From Candidatus Omnitrophota bacterium (GTDB lineage: Bacteria > Omnitrophota > Koll11 > Gorgyraeales > Gorgyraeaceae), in contig JAHIRR010000119.1 in the NCBI GenBank assembly GCA_018818505.1, positions 1-7,324 on the forward strand: a stretch of DNA of 7,324 bases, given 5' to 3'. The notes under the pieces were generated by a model. The model worked only from the letters and a program-made list of their open reading frames with translations. It ran no database searches and was not told the origin of the DNA. The position numbers and the translations under genes were made by a program. This document shows, one piece after another, positions 6,190 to 7,324 of the stretch (within the stretch, counting starts at the first letter, position 1; every line of letters begins with the position of its first letter).

Positions 6190-6216
6190 GACAGTAACAG
6201 ATCTTCGGTGTATACT
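6188..6216 (+). promoter_or_regulatory. Consensus sigma70 promoter of the Fur-family gene
   Basis: A perfect -35 TTGACA (6188-6193) is followed after 17 bases by -10 TATACT (6211-6216), giving a predicted start near 6223. This is the strongest promoter in the window and overlaps the operator at 6223-6241. It starts 26 bases after the DUF2490 stop, so the iron module is transcribed independently of the phosphate operon. Confidence 0.8.
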
Positions 6217-6222
6217 TATATT

Positions 6223-6241
6223 GGTAATGGAAATCATTATC
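6223..6241 (+). promoter_or_regulatory. Fur box at the transcription start of the fur-family gene
   Basis: GGTAATGGAAATCATTATC matches the classical 19-bp Fur consensus GATAATGATAATCATTATC at 16 of 19 positions. It begins about seven bases after the -10 element, at the predicted transcription start, where a bound repressor would block RNA polymerase. The simplest reading is negative autoregulation of the gene just downstream. Confidence 0.72.
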
Positions 6242-6246
6242 AATAA

Positions 6247-6268
6247 GCCTGTCTACCGGCAGGCAGGG
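6247..6268. repeat. Short palindromic repeat in the Fur-gene leader
   Basis: GCCTGTC (6247-6253) pairs with GGCAGGC (6258-6264), with one G-T pair, around a TACC loop, and is followed by AGGG. This CCTGCCTACCGGCAGGCAGG-type motif is, from general knowledge, a frequent small dispersed repeat in candidate-phylum genomes. The stem lies directly before the GGGAG ribosome-binding site (6266-6270), so it could influence translation of the downstream gene. Confidence 0.6.
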
Positions 6269-6277
6269 AGATTAGGT

Positions 6278-6742
6278 ATGCGGCACAGGTATAGGCATGC
6301 GCATCCATGGTGGGGCGGCAGATTCAGGGGCTGTGGGTACAGGATTACAGCGCCCAGACAGGCCATACTGGATGTTCTAAGTAAAACAGACGAACACTTA
6401 AGCGCAGAGGATATATATTTAAAGGTACATAAGGTTTATCCCGGCGTAGGCCTTACTACTGTTTACAGGACACTTGAGATTTTGGCGGATATGGGACTTT
6501 TGAGTAAGTTTGATTTTGGTGACGGCAGGGCCAGGTATGAACTATCAGAAGGCCCTAAGGGAGAAAGACACCATCATCATCTGGTGTGTACCAGCTGCAG
6601 CAGGGTTATTGATTATACTGATTTTATAGATGAAGAAAAGGATCTTTTAGATAAGGCAGAAAAGGGATTGTCAAAGAAGTATAATTTTAAGATAAATGGC
6701 CATTCAATCCAGTTTTACGGTTTATGCGATAAGTGTAAATAA
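6278..6742 (+). CDS. Fur-family metal-responsive transcriptional repressor
   Basis: A 154-residue Fur-superfamily regulator. The ATG at 6278 is chosen because GGGAG (6266-6270) sits seven bases upstream and because earlier in-frame codons would lie inside the promoter and Fur box. Residues 1-20 form an unusual Arg/His/Trp/Gly-rich extension (MRHRYRHAHPWWGGRFRGCG) before the winged-helix domain (YRITAPRQAIL at 21-31, recognition helix GLTTVYRTLEIL at 58-69). The dimerisation domain has RHHHHLVC at 97-104, the first CxxC at 104-107 (CTSC), GHSIQFYGLC and the second CxxC at 150-153 (CDKC). Both CxxC pairs, expected to hold structural zinc, and the His-rich sensing region are intact. Fur, PerR and Zur cannot be told apart from sequence alone; the neighbouring Fur-type operators and NifX-like and DUF5320 genes favour iron or redox sensing. 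It probably represses itself through 6223-6241. Confidence 0.87.
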   Translation: MRHRYRHAHPWWGGRFRGCGYRITAPRQAILDVLSKTDEHLSAEDIYLKVHKVYPGVGLTTVYRTLEILADMGLLSKFDFGDGRARYELSEGPKGERHHHHLVCTSCSRVIDYTDFIDEEKDLLDKAEKGLSKKYNFKINGHSIQFYGLCDKCK

Positions 6743-6748
6743 AAAAAT

Positions 6749-6778
6749 TTGACCATTAATGAAAATGGTTTTCAATAA
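6749..6778 (+). promoter_or_regulatory. Second Fur-like operator upstream of the DUF5320 gene
   Basis: TGAAAATGGTTTTCA (6760-6774) is a palindrome of TGAAAA and TTTTCA around three bases, in the 7-1-7 arrangement of Fur/PerR sites. With its upstream flank it matches 13 of 19 positions of the Fur consensus. A -35-like TTGACC (6749-6754) overlaps the upstream flank, but the corresponding -10 (near 6772-6778) is weak. The 57-bp gap therefore probably carries a regulated promoter or an internal operator. Both the operator call and the promoter call are inferences from sequence pattern. Confidence 0.5.
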
Positions 6779-6799
6779 CGAAAAAAGGAGGTATTAGTT

Positions 6800-7141
6800 A
6801 TGCCAAGAGGAGATGGAACTGGTCCAATGGGCCAAGGTCCTATGACTGGTGGAGCTCGTGGTTACTGCGCAGGTTATTCTACGCCTGGCTATATGAACTC
6901 AGGCCCTGGTATGGGCTATGGTTTTGGCTGGGGAAGAGGCAGAGGCCGTGGCCGCGGAGGAAGAGGTTTTGGCTGGGGCAGAGGATGGGGATATCCCAAT
7001 GCAATGCCATATGCCGCGCCTTACTATGAGCCAACTGCCAAAGAAGAAACAGGCATGCTTGAAGAGCAGTCTGAGTTCTTGAAAGAGCAGCTTAAGGATA
7101 TCCAGGACAGGATCAAGACACTTGAGAAGACAAAAAAATAA
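6800..7141 (+). CDS. DUF5320 family protein (Gly/Arg-rich with C-terminal coiled coil)
   Basis: A 113-residue protein starting at ATG with AAGGAGGT (6785-6792) seven bases upstream. It opens with the DUF5320 signature MPRGDGTGPMGQGPMTGGARGYCAG, including Cys23. A low-complexity Gly/Arg/Trp/Tyr-rich region follows (34-66), in which FGWGRG is repeated. A Pro/Tyr/Ala linker (67-80) leads to a charged amphipathic helix (about 84-112, MLEEQSEFLKEQLKDIQDRIKTLEK), a predicted coiled coil. No signal peptide or membrane segment is visible, so it is probably cytoplasmic. The biochemical role of DUF5320 is unknown. From general knowledge such genes often sit beside small NifX/NifB-like FeMo-co domain proteins in anaerobes, as here. 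The downstream gene starts 26 bases after its stop with a near-identical leader, so they are probably cotranscribed under the operator at 6760-6774. Confidence 0.85.
   Translation: MPRGDGTGPMGQGPMTGGARGYCAGYSTPGYMNSGPGMGYGFGWGRGRGRGRGGRGFGWGRGWGYPNAMPYAAPYYEPTAKEETGMLEEQSEFLKEQLKDIQDRIKTLEKTKK
6920..6984 (+). repeat. Direct repeat within the Gly/Arg-rich coding region
   Basis: The 20-base unit GGTTTTGGCTGGGGAAGAGG (6920-6939) recurs at 6965-6984 with one mismatch, encoding FGWGRG each time. The stretch between is GGC/AGA/CGT-rich and encodes alternating Arg-Gly. This is an internal duplication likely to vary in length between strains. Confidence 0.7.
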
Positions 7142-7167
7142 TAAAACAACAAAAAAGGAGGTATAGC

Positions 7168-7324
7168 TTGAAGATAGCCATATCTACAGATGGGGATCTT
7201 GTATCCGAGCATTTTGGAAGATGCCCTACATTTACAATAGTGGATATCGAAGATAGTGAAGTAAAAAATAAAGAGCTCGTTTCAAATCCAGGTCACCAGC
7301 CAGGGGCTATTCCCCAGTTTTTGC
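7168..7324 (+). CDS. Dinitrogenase iron-molybdenum cofactor domain protein (NifX/NifB-like), 3'-truncated
   Basis: The frame opens at TTG (7168-7170) behind a near-perfect ribosome-binding site AAGGAGGT (7155-7162) and stays open to the window end, giving 52 visible residues. The translation, KIAISTDGDLVSEHFGRCPTF and onward through TIVDIEDSEV to NPGHQPGAIPQFL, matches the Nitro_FeMo-Co fold (NifX, NifY, the NifB C-terminal domain, and MTH1175-type proteins). It shows the typical start strand, the EHFGRCPTF motif (residues 14-22) and the conserved Asn-Pro-Gly-His before the helix carrying the family's later motifs. NifX members bind iron-sulfur or FeMo-co precursors, but stand-alone MTH1175-like members occur widely in anaerobes without nitrogenase, and no nif genes are visible here. 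The TTG start is accepted because the SD is exact and no closer ATG or GTG fits. It is likely in one transcript with the DUF5320 gene. Confidence 0.85.
   Translation, partial: MKIAISTDGDLVSEHFGRCPTFTIVDIEDSEVKNKELVSNPGHQPGAIPQFL

Noticed and set aside
7168..7324. Evidence of nitrogen fixation
   Set aside because: A stand-alone FeMo-co-binding-domain protein is common in anaerobes without nitrogenase and no nif structural gene is visible.

Overview
This looks like ordinary chromosomal sequence from a Gram-negative (diderm) anaerobe, probably an uncultured lineage. Candidatus Omnitrophota or a similar candidate phylum is my best guess. The reasons are an outer-membrane barrel gene of the DUF2490 type, a periplasmic DUF3108 protein, a DUF5320 plus NifX-like pair typical of anaerobes, strong AGGAGG ribosome-binding sites, and two families of short palindromic intergenic repeats common in such genomes. 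The taxonomic call rests on impression and not on any marker gene.

Layout. Positions 2-673 hold the 3' part of a secreted DUF3108 gene. Positions 674-857 contain a long interrupted hairpin repeat (685-757) and a good sigma70 promoter. Positions 858-1256 encode a small secreted protein that I do not recognise. Positions 1257-1487 contain what may be a degraded insertion-sequence end, then the phoB promoter. Positions 1488-3580 are an overlapping phoB-phoR two-component pair. Positions 3673-6162 form a probable phosphate operon: a Na+/phosphate symporter (NptA type, broken by an apparent one-base frameshift), a PhoU-domain protein and a DUF2490 outer-membrane protein. Positions 6188-7324 form an iron/redox module: a Fur-family repressor, a DUF5320 protein and the start of a NifX/NifB-type FeMo-co-binding-domain protein that runs off the window.

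How it works together. PhoR/PhoB sit directly upstream of the transporter operon. The 92-bp gap between them carries three 11-bp-spaced CTTMACAT/CTTCATA-like half-sites that look like a Pho box, so the likely circuit is phosphate limitation, then PhoB~P, then nptA-phoU-DUF2490. There is no Pst ABC transporter in the window; PhoU is paired with the Na+/Pi symporter instead. The Fur gene has a near-perfect sigma70 promoter with a 16/19 Fur box at the predicted transcription start. A second Fur-like palindrome precedes the DUF5320 gene, so both may be controlled by this Fur protein.

I see no CRISPR, phage, toxin-antitoxin or defence system, and no tRNA or rRNA. The most distinctive content is the regulatory wiring (Pho box, two Fur-like sites), the symporter frameshift, and a DUF2490 barrel inside a putative Pho operon.
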